The position numbers and the translations under genes are program-made. A model generated the notes under the pieces. It saw only the letters and a list, made by a program, of their open reading frames with translations. It searched no databases and was not told the DNA's origin. Positions 11,831 through 22,439 of a DNA stretch of 64,000 nucleotides are shown here, one piece after another. The DNA comes from Harmonia axyridis (taxonomy: Eukaryota > Arthropoda > Insecta > Coleoptera > Coccinellidae): NCBI RefSeq assembly GCF_914767665.1, contig NC_059501.1:40152501-40216500 (forward strand), given 5' to 3'. The stretch's first letter is position 1; each line of letters begins with the position of its first letter.

Positions 11831-12596
11831 AAGAAAAACTTGATCCTAAACTGGTAAGGACATTCACCCATGATTTCCTTTGCGCCCTAATGAAATGCTT
11901 ATACTGTATGTGGAAAGGTACTTACCATTTCATAAAATTTAATTTAATCACAACAAGAAACAGTAAAACAAACCACAATTACACAAAATACAAATATTTT
12001 CAATTATCTGAGTATTTTAATTTTTGCGTCTTGACCCCTAAACGTTTCGAAATAAAATAACTATTATTTGGATTATGACGGCTTCGGCTGTTATAGCGTA
12101 GCAAGCAGATTTTGGTAGTTTTAGAAATTCTCCGTAGTATTTTTCTACACATGGTGTCGTAAGCAATTTTCAGTAATTCCCCTGGCTAAAAGCTATCGTT
12201 TCGGTATTTATGATTGATTATGTTTACCATATGCGTGTGTTAGTGATAATCGAAGAAATGGTGCCCGCCGTTCGGTGCAAGTGGTTAACAAAGAAATCCC
12301 GTACCAACAAAGAGATGATTATTTATGATTTGTTTTCTCGAAAAGAATCGTATAATTTCAATCTGTGGCCGAGGCTATTTTGGAGGATTGCGAAGTTCTG
12401 GAACTTGCATAAATTGAAAAAAAGGAGTTTGGATGTGTAATAAATGTCGTTGTACGTTGAAAATTGTTGAAAAAATAAAAAAAAACTTTTTCCTTCTTCC
12501 TTTGGTCCTTCGGTTTTTCATGCGGTCTATAAGAGATTTTGGCGCCCCTTTAGAGTGGCGCCCGCGCGCGATGCACGCGCGATTGCGGAGGCCCTG
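11831..12596. other. Right non-coding end of the hAT composite
   Basis: This is the 5' untranslated and terminal region of the hAT gene. Nothing coding was recognised. The GC-rich GGCGCCC and GCGCGCG block at 12540-12596 belongs to the terminal repeat. Confidence 0.6.
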
Positions 12597-12875
12597 TATT
12601 CCTCTTTGAAATCATTCACGATATGAAAGAATAGCAGGATTGCTGTCACCAGGGTAGCTTTATAAAGGAAAGCTCCGTAAAACTTGATGAGATGCGAATT
12701 CGTTGCAGATGGGGTTAAGTTGCACTTAACTTTCACTTATTATGTTTTTAAAGGAATGCACTTGTTGAAGAAGAATACGAAATATTAAGAAACGATATTT
12801 ATTAGAACTGAACTTGACGGAATATAAGACTACACGGAAGATAAGTCTGAACGAAGCGGATAACAAACTTGAAGT

Positions 12876-12975
12876 CGGAATACAGGTCTGAACTATACTA
12901 CTCGGACTATAGATCTGAACTATACTACTCGGAATATAAATCTGAACCATACTACTCGGAATACAGATCTGAACT
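12876..12975. repeat. 27-bp tandem repeat, about 3.7 copies
   Basis: The unit begins CGGAATACAGGTCTGAAC and ends TATACTACT; copies differ at a few positions. The period is a multiple of three, so the minus strand translates it as an in-frame repeat (IVQIYIPSS-like), which need not be coding. Confidence 0.85.
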
Positions 12976-13129
12976 GATTTAATGGCGGTGTGCTGCTTCA
13001 TTTATATTGTTTCGATAAATGCTGCTGTCGGCAGAAATTACTAATGAATGAGCTTATTGTTGTAGGGTTTGCCAACAATATACTGTGTTATCGTCCATGG
13101 TCCTAATATTATATTTAATTTCATTTGTG

Positions 13130-13424
13130 AAATTCGAAGGTTGATCTGGTAGTCGTAAGGTCTTTTTATTACTTTGTAAAATTTTAATCGATTGATTTCT
13201 GAGATTCAGGTCACGCTAGTCTTGTTTGACGGGCAGGTTTACGTTAGGATGAGATTGTTGAAAATAAAATTTCTGAGTTTTAACTTTGTTTCCTTATTCC
13301 TTATCTAACAAATCAAAATTTATTTCTGATTCTTTTTCAAATCTGTACGTTTTCAATAAATGTTTTCGAGAAATAAATTGAATGCTACTGCTGGTTCAAT
13401 AATGCACATAGCACTTCCGCTATA
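13130..13424 (-). pseudogene. Ty3/gypsy-like protease and downstream remnant
   Basis: Immediately left of the mariner insertion the minus strand reads SGSAMCIIEPAVAFNLF, which continues the KDPPIKLFI stretch ending at 14853. Together they look like a retroviral-type aspartic protease active-site region in which the catalytic D position is now Y. Downstream (13380 to 13130) only stop-ridden sequence with retroelement flavour remains. Confidence 0.4.
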
Positions 13425-14850
13425 CAGGGTGGCCACTTTTTCAATGGGATTGTATTGGTAACTTTTAAACCATAAGAGTTAGAAGGTCGGTCAAATGGAG
13501 AAAAAGTTGCATGCATAGAAGTATTATCAAGCAGTTCGAACAAATCGAGATTATCAGGGCCGGTTATTGAGATATCATGAGAAAAGTAAATTCTGTCATT
13601 TTGATTTTTCTTTTTTTCCCACTTTATTTTAAATATTATCAAAAAATGTTACAGAAATTTTTTATTCGACAGTAAATTGTTCTCAATTTGACGTAATCAG
13701 ATTTCGTATTCAACGTTTCGTGCTCCCTGGGCCACCCCCAACCTAATTTTTTTCAATACGGACCTGTATATTTTATGACACTTTTCGAAATAACTTTTAA
13801 CGCTGAATTCAACGATAAGTCATACAATGTCATTCAAAGTTGATTTTCAGGTGATTTTGACCCTTATCCAAATTTCTTTGGGTCGGATCTGTAGTGAATG
13901 CAATTTATCAAAAACTGCTGTTAATAAAATAGTCAAGAGACGCGAATACAATGATTTTAAATTTGAATACCAAGCCTTCAAAACTTATATCGTAATGCTA
14001 TCAAAATAAAGTTCGATTCTGGAACAAATGACAAATCCAACAAAAGTGATTTCTCGCGAGAAGATTGAGAATGTATTGGAAGGTATTCAAGAAGACGAAA
14101 TAAGCAAATGTATAACAAAATTATGGGTTCCAGAACCGTTAAGTGCATTTTACAAAATGGTGGACATTTCGAACACTTACCTCATTCATTTTATTTACTT
14201 TCGAATAATCATTCGATTTTTCTTTCATTAAATGATAATTCGTTTAATTATTATGAAAATAATTATTACTTGTTTCTTGATTTGATTCGGATATGTTCCA
14301 TTTAGTTCAAGATGAGTAAGTTGATTTTCTCATCGAAATGTATTGATTGTTGTTAATTAAACTAAAGGTACCGAAATGTAATACAGATTCGACCCAAAGA
14401 AATTTGGATAAGGGTCAAAATTACCTGAAAATCAACTTTGAATGACATTATATGATATATCGTTGAACTCAGCGTTCAAAGTTATTTCGAAAAGTGTCAT
14501 AAAATATATAGGTCCGTATTGAAAATACTGAGGTTGAGGGTGGCCCAGAGAGAACGAAACTTTGGATACGAAATCTGATTACGTCAAATTGAGGACAATT
14601 TACTGTCGAATAAAAAATTTCTGTAACATTTTTTGATAATATTTAAAATAAAGTGGGAAAAAAAGAAAAATCAAAATGACAGAATTTACTTTTCTCATGA
14701 TATGTCAATAACCGGCCCTGATAATCTCGATTTGTTTGAACTGCTTGATAATGCTTCTATGCATGCAACTTTTTCTCCACTTGACCGACCTTCTAACTCT
14801 TATGGTTTAAAAGTTACCAATACAATCCCATTGAAAAAGTGGCCACCCTG
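13425..14850 (+). mobile_element. Internally deleted Tc1/mariner element with about 465-bp inverted repeats
   Basis: The ends read CAGGGTGGCCACTTTTTC and its complement, each flanked by TA (13423-13424 and 14851-14852). The inverted repeats extend to about 13888 and from about 14383 and are nearly identical. The central 495 bp still encodes two transposase scraps on the plus strand: an HTH-like block (LSKTAVNKIVKRREYNDF, near 13905) and the family's C-terminal motif (KCILQNGGHFEHL, near 14135). The DDE core is deleted, so it is non-autonomous. It sits in a gypsy protease gene. ORFs within the arms are only repeat-derived. Confidence 0.85.
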
Positions 14851-14852
14851 TA

Positions 14853-15640
14853 TATGAATAATTTAATAGGAGGGTCTTTTATTTTTAAATATAGTAGCGT
14901 AGCTAAACGGTCCATATTAAAATTGAAGTCTTGTAATTTTGATGGGCTTCCGTTTGAAAATTTTCCCCTCTCATCCTCGAATATGCTTAAGTCTTCATTT
15001 TCTAGGATTTCATCAGAATTATATTCGATTTCTTCATTCTGTTCATAGGTTCGTCTTGATTTTTTCCGTATTTGTAAGTTCTTCAGTATAAAAATCAGCG
15101 GGACTTGTTTTTTTGAAAAAATGTCTTTTGTTCGGCGCTTCTTGTCTGAACTGAGTGCTAGCGGGTCTTTTAACCGGATAATTTCTGGTTCTTACTGTTA
15201 TTTTATCAGTTTCACGTGGAACGTTGTTATATTCTATAATTGAATAAACTAGCAAAACTTTTATCTATACTTTATTTTACTCTACTTTGTACATGAATTT
15301 ACTAAAAGAAGAACTCGCCTTCACATACAATCTTGTTAGGTTATATTTTGTTGACATAGAGAAATGTACATGAGATCTACCTACCATAGAATTAATTTTA
15401 TTGTTTTTACAACACTTACCGACATTGGTTCTGGCTTAGGGTAGTTGGTTTGCGCATTAGGTCTCGGTTTGTATGCATTTATCGGTGTTCCAAACACTTG
15501 ACTATTCGGGGGAAATCTTGTTTCCTGCCTTTTGGGATTCCAATTCAATTGAATGAGTTGTGAGGAGAAATTATTTCCTTGGCTTGTAGAAGGTATATCA
15601 TTTCTAATAGTCGTTTGTGGTTAAATATTTCGAACAGTAG
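14853..15640 (-). pseudogene. Ty3/gypsy-like gag C-terminus and protease lead-in
   Basis: Two readable stretches occur on the minus strand: a proline- and asparagine-rich segment (PKRQETRFPP, then AYKPRPNAQTNYP) at 15420-15600, and a gag-tail segment (RNYPVKRPASTQFRQEAPNK, later EEIEYNSDEILENEDLSIF) at 15255-14853. The latter runs into IKDPPIKLFI, the start of the protease. No zinc knuckle was found. It is broken by stops and by the mariner insertion. Confidence 0.5.
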
Positions 15641-16228
15641 GTGTTATTCTCCGAAATGTTTGTAGATATAATTGTTACCTCTTTATTTGTCTGTTTTCTA
15701 ATAATTTGCATGTTGCATCAAAAAGTTGGGGCTGTTATAATAATAATATTTAATGATGGCTCTTTATTTCCAATTCATGAGATACAAGTGAAACGAGTAC
15801 AAATGAAGAGAAATAACTTAATATGAAAAGTCCCACTGTTGTAATTATTCCCTGAAATTTGAACATAGTTTATAATCATTTATTTCTTTTGATTTCATTA
15901 GGCATGCTATTACTTTAAACATCTGTATTTTGTGTTGAATTCAATTTACAGTTTGGAAAATTATGGGATACTGTTCTAGTGTTATATCTGTTTTAGATAT
16001 GGAAAAAACATTTATTTTTATGCATAAATAGTTGACATTCCTGTGTATATATATATAGCGTACAATGTTAAAATACCATTTTTCCTGAAAAAACATCTAC
16101 AAGATTGTCTTAAGTTATATAATATTCTGATGGCTTTTTTCTGTAGCACAAATTATCCTGCATGTTTCCCGAATCATGAAACATGAGACCAAATCTCATT
16201 TTGGCCGCTATTGTTGCACTTTTGCATG
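15641..16228. other. AT-rich, unassigned
   Basis: No coding or repeat structure could be supported. By position it is probably decayed gag of the gypsy-like element. Confidence 0.4.
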
Positions 16229-16426
16229 TTAATCTAGGAGATTTCTAGAATTTCCGTCTACGTTATTATACGAAACTGTATTTCCGATTTTATCTGACAA
16301 GTCTCTATAGACTTTCAATCCTGTGAGACTCAGCCCAATAAGCTGTATCTGGTACTCGTATTGTAACTTAGTTTGTCTGACTCTATCAATAAATTCCGAT
16401 AAACATTCTTTGGAACGTTTTCTCAT
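16229..16426 (-). pseudogene. Gag fragment of an LTR retrotransposon
   Basis: The peptide KRSKECLSEFIDRVRQTKLQ resembles the central capsid segment of insect Ty3/gypsy Gag proteins. It reads in the same direction as the gag remnant at 14853-15640 and likely belongs to the same copy. It is short and unconfirmed. Confidence 0.4.
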
Positions 16427-16429
16427 GTA

Positions 16430-17190
16430 TTGATATTCACTCTGTAAGACGTCAAAGTTTATTCAAATAAACTTCACTTCTAAAATTAACAGAACTATCA
16501 ATTTTTTTGATACAAACCATCTCGAATATCATTCTTTGTTTATAGTCTCTCTCTCTGTATCTAATATGCAAATATTTTCTAATAATTCTAAGTCAAAATA
16601 ATTACCTGTATATAGCAAGATGGTTTTCTACCAAAGCAGTTCTATTGTTGATAGATTCCTTAGCGAACTCATATGGACAATCTAGATTTTAGATTGAATT
16701 CAATATTGAATACATTTAACATATTTCAATTGGTGGTGTTGTATGACCTCTCGTTGTGTGATAGATTGCAGATATGTAGACCAATGGCAAAATAAATTGC
16801 CCTTTCTTGGTATATACAATCGCTGGATATCAATACCGTAAGGATACCCTCCGCTGTTTTTTCTTGGGGAAAATCGATAATGATGTATTCCCTCGAATAA
16901 TTTTAACGAGAAGAACAAAATTTTTTAGATACTTACATATTAAAGGCAGCTTCAGATTTGTACATAAAAACCGCAAAATCTGTAGCTGCGGTGGCTTTAA
17001 TACGTAAGTAACATATTTTAAAAGTGTCAACAATTTGAAGATGAAATTTTCAGAAAAAAATAGGAAACATAGTGACGATTGAACTGTCATCTGATAGGCA
17101 ACGTTTTGGGCATGCCCTTTTTCAGATTGCCTATCACATGATAGTTCTATCGTAAGCAATAAATTCAGTGTTAACCCTGAAATCAAATTT
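16430..17190. other. Unassigned AT-rich stretch with a hairpin
   Basis: No gene was supported; open frames here are low-complexity. At about 17080-17150 GAACTGTCATCTGATAGGCAA is followed after about 25 bases by its near complement TTGCCTATCACATGATAGTTC, giving a strong hairpin that could be the end of a small foldback element. Confidence 0.5.
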
Positions 17191-17199
17191 CACCTTACA

Positions 17200-18010
17200 A
17201 TGAATTGTAATGGTTCTCCCTGGATTACTCAGCATCCAATTAAATTGCTGTATTATATCTTGCTTTGAAAGATGAATAAGTAGCAACATCTGAAGGCTGC
17301 AACTTGTTGCTACAGAGTGGTGGTAGGGTCAGTAAAGTTACTCCATTTAGTGTTGCATATTCGATAACTTCAATATTGACGTGACTCTCATGGTTGTTGA
17401 GAATGAGCAGGACTCGGTTTTGATGTGTATTCCACAAAACTTTTTATTGTCATCTATCCACTTGGTTAGGAATCGCATCGATACAAAACTGTCATTGTAT
17501 TCAACCGTTGGGAAAAGAAAAAAAGGTAGAATGCTATTTCCCAAAGCGGTAACGGCGAAACAAACCGTCACAAGTGAGCCACGTTCGGCTGAAGTAACTT
17601 GTCCCACTTGACGTACAAGTTTGCCTGCTAATACCTTCGGACAATTTTGAACAGTTGTATAGCCAGTTTCATCACAATTATTGATGTTGTGAGCATCAAA
17701 TTTGCATTTTTCTCTAACGTTTCTCAGAGTTCGGAAAAAATCAGCTACGCTTTTTCTGTTGAAGCTTGTTGACCTTGACAAACTGGTTTGCCTCGGGGAT
17801 TTCCAAGCTAAGTTCAGGGTTTCTTCGCATAAATCATCTGAAACAATCTTTACCAGCACTTTTATTGGAAGATTGTAGAACTCTTTTTGAATTAATCTTT
17901 GCATACTTGCAAGCCAGATTCTGAGACTCTTTTCTAGTCAACCCATAATTCATCTCACTGCAAATCAGAACATAATTTACGAGTGCCTTTTCTTCTTGTA
18001 TTGAGAATAT
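17200..18010 (-). pseudogene. pogo-like (DDE_1) transposase remnant
   Basis: Successive minus-strand pieces read an N-terminal helix-turn-helix (EEKALVNYVLICSEMNYGLT then RKESQNLACKYA), then FDAHNINNCDETGYTTVQ (first D), LVTVCFAVTALGNSILPFFL, then LLILNNHESH and LQPSDVATYSSFKARY (third D). The second catalytic position, normally D in LDNH, is N here. Frameshifts separate the parts (17347-17904 and 17240-17437 are the longest frames). It abuts the piggyBac fragment at 18040. Confidence 0.8.
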
Positions 18011-18039
18011 TTGGGTAGTTTTGAACTAGGTCTATTCTT

Positions 18040-18240
18040 TATGTCTCGGCCCGAACCATCGGTAGCGAATATGGATCTCAAATCTTCGTGATTGGATTTG
18101 AAAATAGCAGTAAATAATAGCAAGCCGATAAATGATTTCAGTTCTATAACATCTAAATCACGTAGGTCTCCTTTGTTTTCATCTTTATATTTCAATCTAA
18201 TTGCCGCCAAACGTTGATTCGTCCACGCAAGAATTTCACT
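18040..18240 (-). pseudogene. piggyBac transposase fragment, downstream half
   Basis: The minus strand reads SEILAWTNQRLAAIRLKY, then DLDVIELKSFIGLLLFTAIF and KSNHEDLRSIFATDGSGRDI, the segment before the first catalytic D of piggyBac (DDE_Tnp_1_7). It then meets pogo sequence. The upstream half lies at 21886-22378, beyond an inserted LINE; the two halves join in frame (DEYII followed by SEILAWTNQR). Confidence 0.8.
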
Positions 18241-18904
18241 GATAATAATAATAATAATAATAATTTATTGATCCTGTTGGACCCAGTGTTGGGTATAGGA
18301 CAAGTCATATGAATACAAATTTACATATCACTACAACAGATTTCTGTCATCTAAATACTCCTTAACACTATAATATGCCTTACTAATCAACAGCGATTCA
18401 ACTATTTTCTTGAAACTTAATGTATTCATAACTTTCACAGAATCAGGTAAGTGATTGTAAAGCTTGATACACTGATAAAATGAAGATGTTTCAAATTTCC
18501 TTGTTCTGTGAACAGGCAAAGACAGTTTCAGTACTTCTTGTAGAGTAACAATGAAAATTACACAACTTGTTGAAAGCAGATTTGTTGTCTTTCACATATA
18601 ATAAGCATTTATATATGAATATAGAAGGCACAGTCAAAATACTATTAACAACAAATAAAGGTTTACAATGTTCACGATGACCAACTCGGAAAATCATTCT
18701 AATGATACGTTTCTGGGAAGTTAATACTCTACTGAATTTCCCCATATTATGATGTTATAGGCAATATGGGAATAACACAAGCTGTAATAAGTATTTATAA
18801 TGGATTCAAGGGGGAGCGAGTCCCTTATCTGCTGAATAGCATAGAAGGACGAGCTTAATTTCCTACATACATGATGTATATGATCAGTCCATCTCAAATT
18901 TTTG

Positions 18905-19669
18905 TCAACATATAAACCTATAAAATTTAACTGAGTTATTGGATACTATCTCATTGCCCAAGCAATTAATTGAAATTGATTCATCAAGGGCGTTCTTAAT
19001 TTCAAAAATTATCAATTCAGACTTGGGAATATTAACAATGATCGTATTAGCTTTACACCACTCTACAAAACCATCAACCAAGAGCTCGCAGCGCCGTATA
19101 AGTTCAGGAAGACTCCGAGTCGAGACCGCCACCGAAGTATCATCCACAAAAATGACAAGCCATTCGAAAACGAAATCAGGCAAATCATTAATGAAGAGTA
19201 TAAAAAGCAGAGGCCCCAACACGGAACCCTGAGCAACCCCCAAGTCGTTCGTGAACGCGCGAGAGACTGAATTACCGACTTCAACAGACATAGTCCTGTC
19301 TGAAATGAAACTTTGAATCCAACTGAGAAATATACCCCTAAATCCGATATTATGCAACTTGCTTACAATAAACTGAGGATCAACGCAATCAAAAGCCCTC
19401 GTAAGATCGAAAAATACACCCGAAACAAGAAGACCGTCATCCAGAGAACGATAAACAAAATCAAAAAAGTGCAAGGCAGCCGTTTGCGTCGATCTTCCAG
19501 GTCTAAACCCGTGTTGACAGGTGGAAATGAGATTAAATTTTGAGAGAAAACTCATCATACGGTTTAATACTATTCGTTCAATGACTTTAGAGAAGACACT
19601 CAGTATGGAAATGGGTCTATAGTTGGCTACATTATATAATATATATAGTTGGCTACATTATATAATATA

Positions 19670-19705
<36 letters not shown>

Positions 19706-19763
19706 CTTTCACACATTTGTGGTTTTTCAGAGTTACCCGGGCGTCAATGCGCCAAGAGCAAAT

Positions 19764-19862
<99 letters not shown>

Positions 19863-19874
19863 TATATATATATC

Positions 19875-19910
<36 letters not shown>

Positions 19911-20219
19911 ATAAGGATCATTTCTCTTATAGATCGGAAGTACTATTGCATGTTTCAAGATAGTAGGAAACGTACCAGTTGTAACTGAAAAATTAATTAG
20001 AAATGCAATATGTTCCGCTATGTAATCCGCTGTTTCCTTCAAAATCCTGACTGATACAAAATCAGCACCACAGCTTTTTTTGTTCTTGAGCGATTTGATC
20101 ACATTTAAAATTTCAACTCTATCTACCGGATGAAAGAAAATGGTTTCAGTTCGAATTGAACTTAACGTACAACATTGTGACAAGTCATTACTATAGTTTT
20201 CAAGAATGCAGTACAACAT
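18905..20219 (-). pseudogene. LINE reverse transcriptase, interrupted
   Basis: Parts in order: SCGADFVSVRILKETADYIA and AIVLPIYKRNDP (19930-20130), then, after the insertion at 19640-19915, ANYRPISILSVFSKVIERI, HGFRPGRSTQTAALHF, FFDLTRAFDCVD (first catalytic D), VAQGSVLGPLLF and FVDDTSVAVST (catalytic VDD). The catalytic residues are present but the frame is broken twice. Confidence 0.85.
19672..19915 (-). repeat. 5'-truncated retroposon with poly-A tail and AT microsatellite in the LINE
   Basis: On the minus strand an AT tract of more than 100 bases (19769-19915, broken by one CTTAA) precedes a unique segment of about 60 bases (GGATTTGCTCTTGGCGCATT ... TGTGTGAAAG) that ends in about 30 A (19675-19705 as T on plus). 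This is the form of a truncated SINE or LINE tail. To its left a 26-base stretch (ATAGTTGGCTACATTATATA...) occurs twice in tandem at 19619-19671, possibly the target duplication. Confidence 0.6.
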
Positions 20220-20254
20220 TGTGACAAGTCATTACTATAGTTTTCAAGAATGCA
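20167..20254. repeat. 44-bp tandem duplication
   Basis: The segment starting GTACAACATTGTGACAAG and ending TTCAAGAATGCA is present twice, identical, at 20167-20210 and 20211-20254. Since 44 is not a multiple of three it shifts the LINE reading frame. Identity implies it is recent. Confidence 0.95.
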
Positions 20255-20573
20255 GGTTTCAGCAATCGACGAAAAATAATTCGCGAAGGCATCAGCAAGT
20301 GCATCTGAATCGCCGCATAATGAACCGTTCAGACGTAACTTGATTTCAACATCATGCCTCGATCTACCTGTCTCTTGATTCACAATTTTCAAAACCGTTT
20401 TATTTTTATTATCTGACATATTGATGAGATTTTTGTGGTAATTTAATTTTGAAGTCTTAAGCATCAAATTATAGTGAGTTTTAGCTTTCTGATATAATGT
20501 CAAAGCATGTTGAGTTCTAGAATTTCTCAACAGCCAATGTAGGTCTTCGAGTTTTTGACTAGCCACCTTAATT

Positions 20574-21557
20574 TCAGGTGTCAGCCACCTCAGATTCGAC
20601 CTTTTTGCAACATCTTGGTGTCTCATTGGACAAACAATTATTTATTGAAGACTGCACAATGTCAATAAACGAATTGAAAGAGATGTTAATATCAGATGCC
20701 ATGTAAACATCAACAAAATTGGCATGTGAAATCTTCATTACAAGATTCTGTAGGGCTTTAGTTGTTAAGTTCCGAGTTAAAGTGTACCTTTGTGCTCTTG
20801 TTGGAGCTTTAACACTAGATTTAAAAAAATAATCAAGGCAGATTATCATGTGGTCGCTAAAGTGACCCTCGAACACAGTCGTCCGACAATGATTTAAATC
20901 AGAACTAGTTAGTATATAATCTACCTTGGTACTGGATGTATGACCTAAAACATTCGTAAAAATACGAGTTGGCTGCGAAGAAGATATCTTCATATTGAAA
21001 GAAAGCATCAGATCAGCCAGAAGATTCCTATCTCTACAATTGCTCAAAAAATCAATATTGAGATCACCGCATAAAAATGATATATTCACAGAGTTACAAC
21101 AGTAATCTAGAACATGATACAACCTCTCAAGAAAGATGTTAACACTTCCTGAAGGAGGTCTGTAGACACTCAGAACACAAATTTTCAAATTATCGAAAAT
21201 AACTTTCACCGCACAGAACTCGCACTCCATTTCCTGAGAAAATCTGGAAATATCCATGTTGGTCACCTGAAGTCCAGATCTGGCAAAAATAGCAGTACCA
21301 CCATGCTCTCGTAGTGATCGACAGAAACTTGATACCAGTTTGAATCCAGGTATTGTCATAACGCTTAGATTGACGTCTTTGCACCAATGTTCAGCAATAC
21401 TGATGATAGATGGATTGCTATCTGACACAAGAACACTCAAGTTGTTAATTTTGTTTGAAAGTGATTGAGCATTTAGTTGTAATATCCGTAAGCTAAATTC
21501 ACATTCTATTCTGCGCTGATAAAAAGAATGAACATCTAATGGGCCAAATTGATTCAT
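20574..21557 (-). CDS. LINE apurinic/apyrimidinic-type endonuclease domain (open frame)
   Basis: This 327-codon frame contains all expected motifs of the APE-like LINE endonuclease: LQLNAQSL (N), SIAEHW (E), VYRPPSG (Y), FLCGDLNID (D, N), TKVDYIL (D) and HFSDHMII (D, H). It nicks the target DNA for target-primed reverse transcription. The frame reads on from the ORF1 remnant to its right and into linker before the reverse transcriptase, where the duplication at 20167 breaks it. Confidence 0.85.
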   Translation of the reverse strand: MNQFGPLDVHSFYQRRIECEFSLRILQLNAQSLSNKINNLSVLVSDSNPSIISIAEHWCKDVNLSVMTIPGFKLVSSFCRSLREHGGTAIFARSGLQVTNMDISRFSQEMECEFCAVKVIFDNLKICVLSVYRPPSGSVNIFLERLYHVLDYCCNSVNISFLCGDLNIDFLSNCRDRNLLADLMLSFNMKISSSQPTRIFTNVLGHTSSTKVDYILTSSDLNHCRTTVFEGHFSDHMIICLDYFFKSSVKAPTRAQRYTLTRNLTTKALQNLVMKISHANFVDVYMASDINISFNSFIDIVQSSINNCLSNETPRCCKKVESEVADT

Positions 21558-21867
21558 TCTTCACTTTACCGAATTCAGTATCGGGAATTAAAACTTTAAA
21601 TGACGAGTAACTCTCAGGATATCTAGATTTCAAATCCTCACATTTTACATCTTTGAAGTTCTTCTTAAGAAAAGTCGTAAGATCTTCAGCAGTAGTTGTT
21701 GGCTTCAGGTTAGTGACATGTAAAGCCTTATATTTGATGATTCCCTCTACTGTGGAATCACCTGAAAAATTTCCAACGACCAATGCTTGGCGAGTCCTTT
21801 TCCTCGCTCTTCTATGCGCAACCATTGACCAATCTGCATTACTTGCAGAAATATTTGAAGAAGCCAT
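21499..21867 (-). pseudogene. LINE ORF1 remnant
   Basis: From MASSNISASNADWSMVAHRR (21867) the frame runs through a basic stretch and a segment YKALHVTNLKPTTTAEDLTT, which resembles the C-terminal RRM-like fold of CR1 ORF1 proteins. It ends KNESIWP and then runs into endonuclease sequence in another frame, so the junction is a deletion. The N-terminal coiled-coil or PHD part is missing. Confidence 0.6.
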
Positions 21868-21885
21868 CTTGAACTCGAATGATAA

Positions 21886-22378
21886 TATACTCATCAAAGA
21901 GGGTGTTCGAAACAATTTCCGGTTCTTCTTTGGGAATACTTCGATCTTTCAATCCTGGCAATCGTAAAACAATATTGTGATTCAGGGTTCGGGTATGTTT
22001 CGTGAGTGCGGGTAACTTTGACCATTTATTGCGATTTTTGCCATAGAAATAATTTGAACTATGTGGAAAATTCTGTTTTTCTTCATTTTCAACTTAATCA
22101 TTTTCATTCGCAAGAATTTCCACATTTTCGATAGTCTCATTTTCATCTGCGTCAATTTCAGACTCTGTATCATGTTCACTGGGAATAAAATCATCAGAGT
22201 CCAAGTCACTTACATCACTACCAATTTCTGCCGCCCATTTCAGTACGGTTTCTTCAAAATTTTCATCAGAGTAAAGTTGTGTAGTATTTGTCAATCGATC
22301 ATAATGGAACAACACTTCAATAAATTTGTTTTGTAACGTTTGTATTTTTCTGAATATGTTTTTCCACAGGTTCCCCAA
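21886..22378 (-). pseudogene. piggyBac transposase fragment, N-terminal half
   Basis: The minus strand reads an acidic N-terminus (SDLDSDDFIPSEHDTESEID) and then KNRNKWSKLP and THTRTLNHNIVLRLPG, hallmarks of the piggyBac N-terminal region, ending near NTLFDEYII at the LINE insertion. It continues at 18240-18040. It is frameshifted near 22090. Confidence 0.75.
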
Positions 22379-22439
22379 ATCAGTATTTAGTATCTAATAT
22401 GTGACAAAAAACGCTTTGTAAACCTGATATTTACTTTTT

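Larger units (their letters stand above)
2007..12596 (-). mobile_element. Decayed hAT element carrying two nested DNA transposons
   Basis: The left end reads CAGGGCCCCCGCAA at 2007. The right end is its imperfect complement, ending GCGGAGGCCCTG at 12596; both ends run into GC-rich GCGCG sequence. The flanks are CATTCCTC (1999-2006) and TATTCCTC (12597-12604), an 8-bp duplication with one mismatch, as expected for hAT. Inside, a ZMYM1/TTF-type hAT transposase is readable on the minus strand but split by the Harbinger element at 7272-10314, and the left end is split by the DUF7869 element at 2243-5938. Removing both inserts leaves about 3.8 kb, a normal autonomous hAT size. Many stops and frameshifts show it is old. 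Confidence 0.85.
18243..21886 (-). mobile_element. CR1-like LINE inserted in a piggyBac gene
   Basis: The 5' end is at about 21886 and the 3' end is a (TTA)n tail at 18243-18266, typical of CR1/L2-like LINEs. The flanks share ATTATCA, which fits a short target duplication that merges with the tail. It carries a truncated ORF1, an apurinic-type endonuclease and a reverse transcriptase, all minus strand. The 3' part (18331-18745) contains C-terminal pieces such as KRIIRMIFRVGHREHCKPLF. It is disabled by a 44-bp duplication, a retroposon/AT insertion and frameshifts. Confidence 0.85.

Noticed and set aside
13385..13642. ORF on the minus strand, with near-identical ORF at 14633-14857
   Set aside because: Both are translations of the inverted arms of the mariner derivative, not genes.
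16830..17186. 118-codon frame on the minus strand
   Set aside because: No motif, low-complexity, overlapped by another frame and ending in a hairpin region.
19623..19963. Long plus- and minus-strand frames translating as YIYIYI
   Set aside because: They are only translations of the AT microsatellite and poly-T tract.
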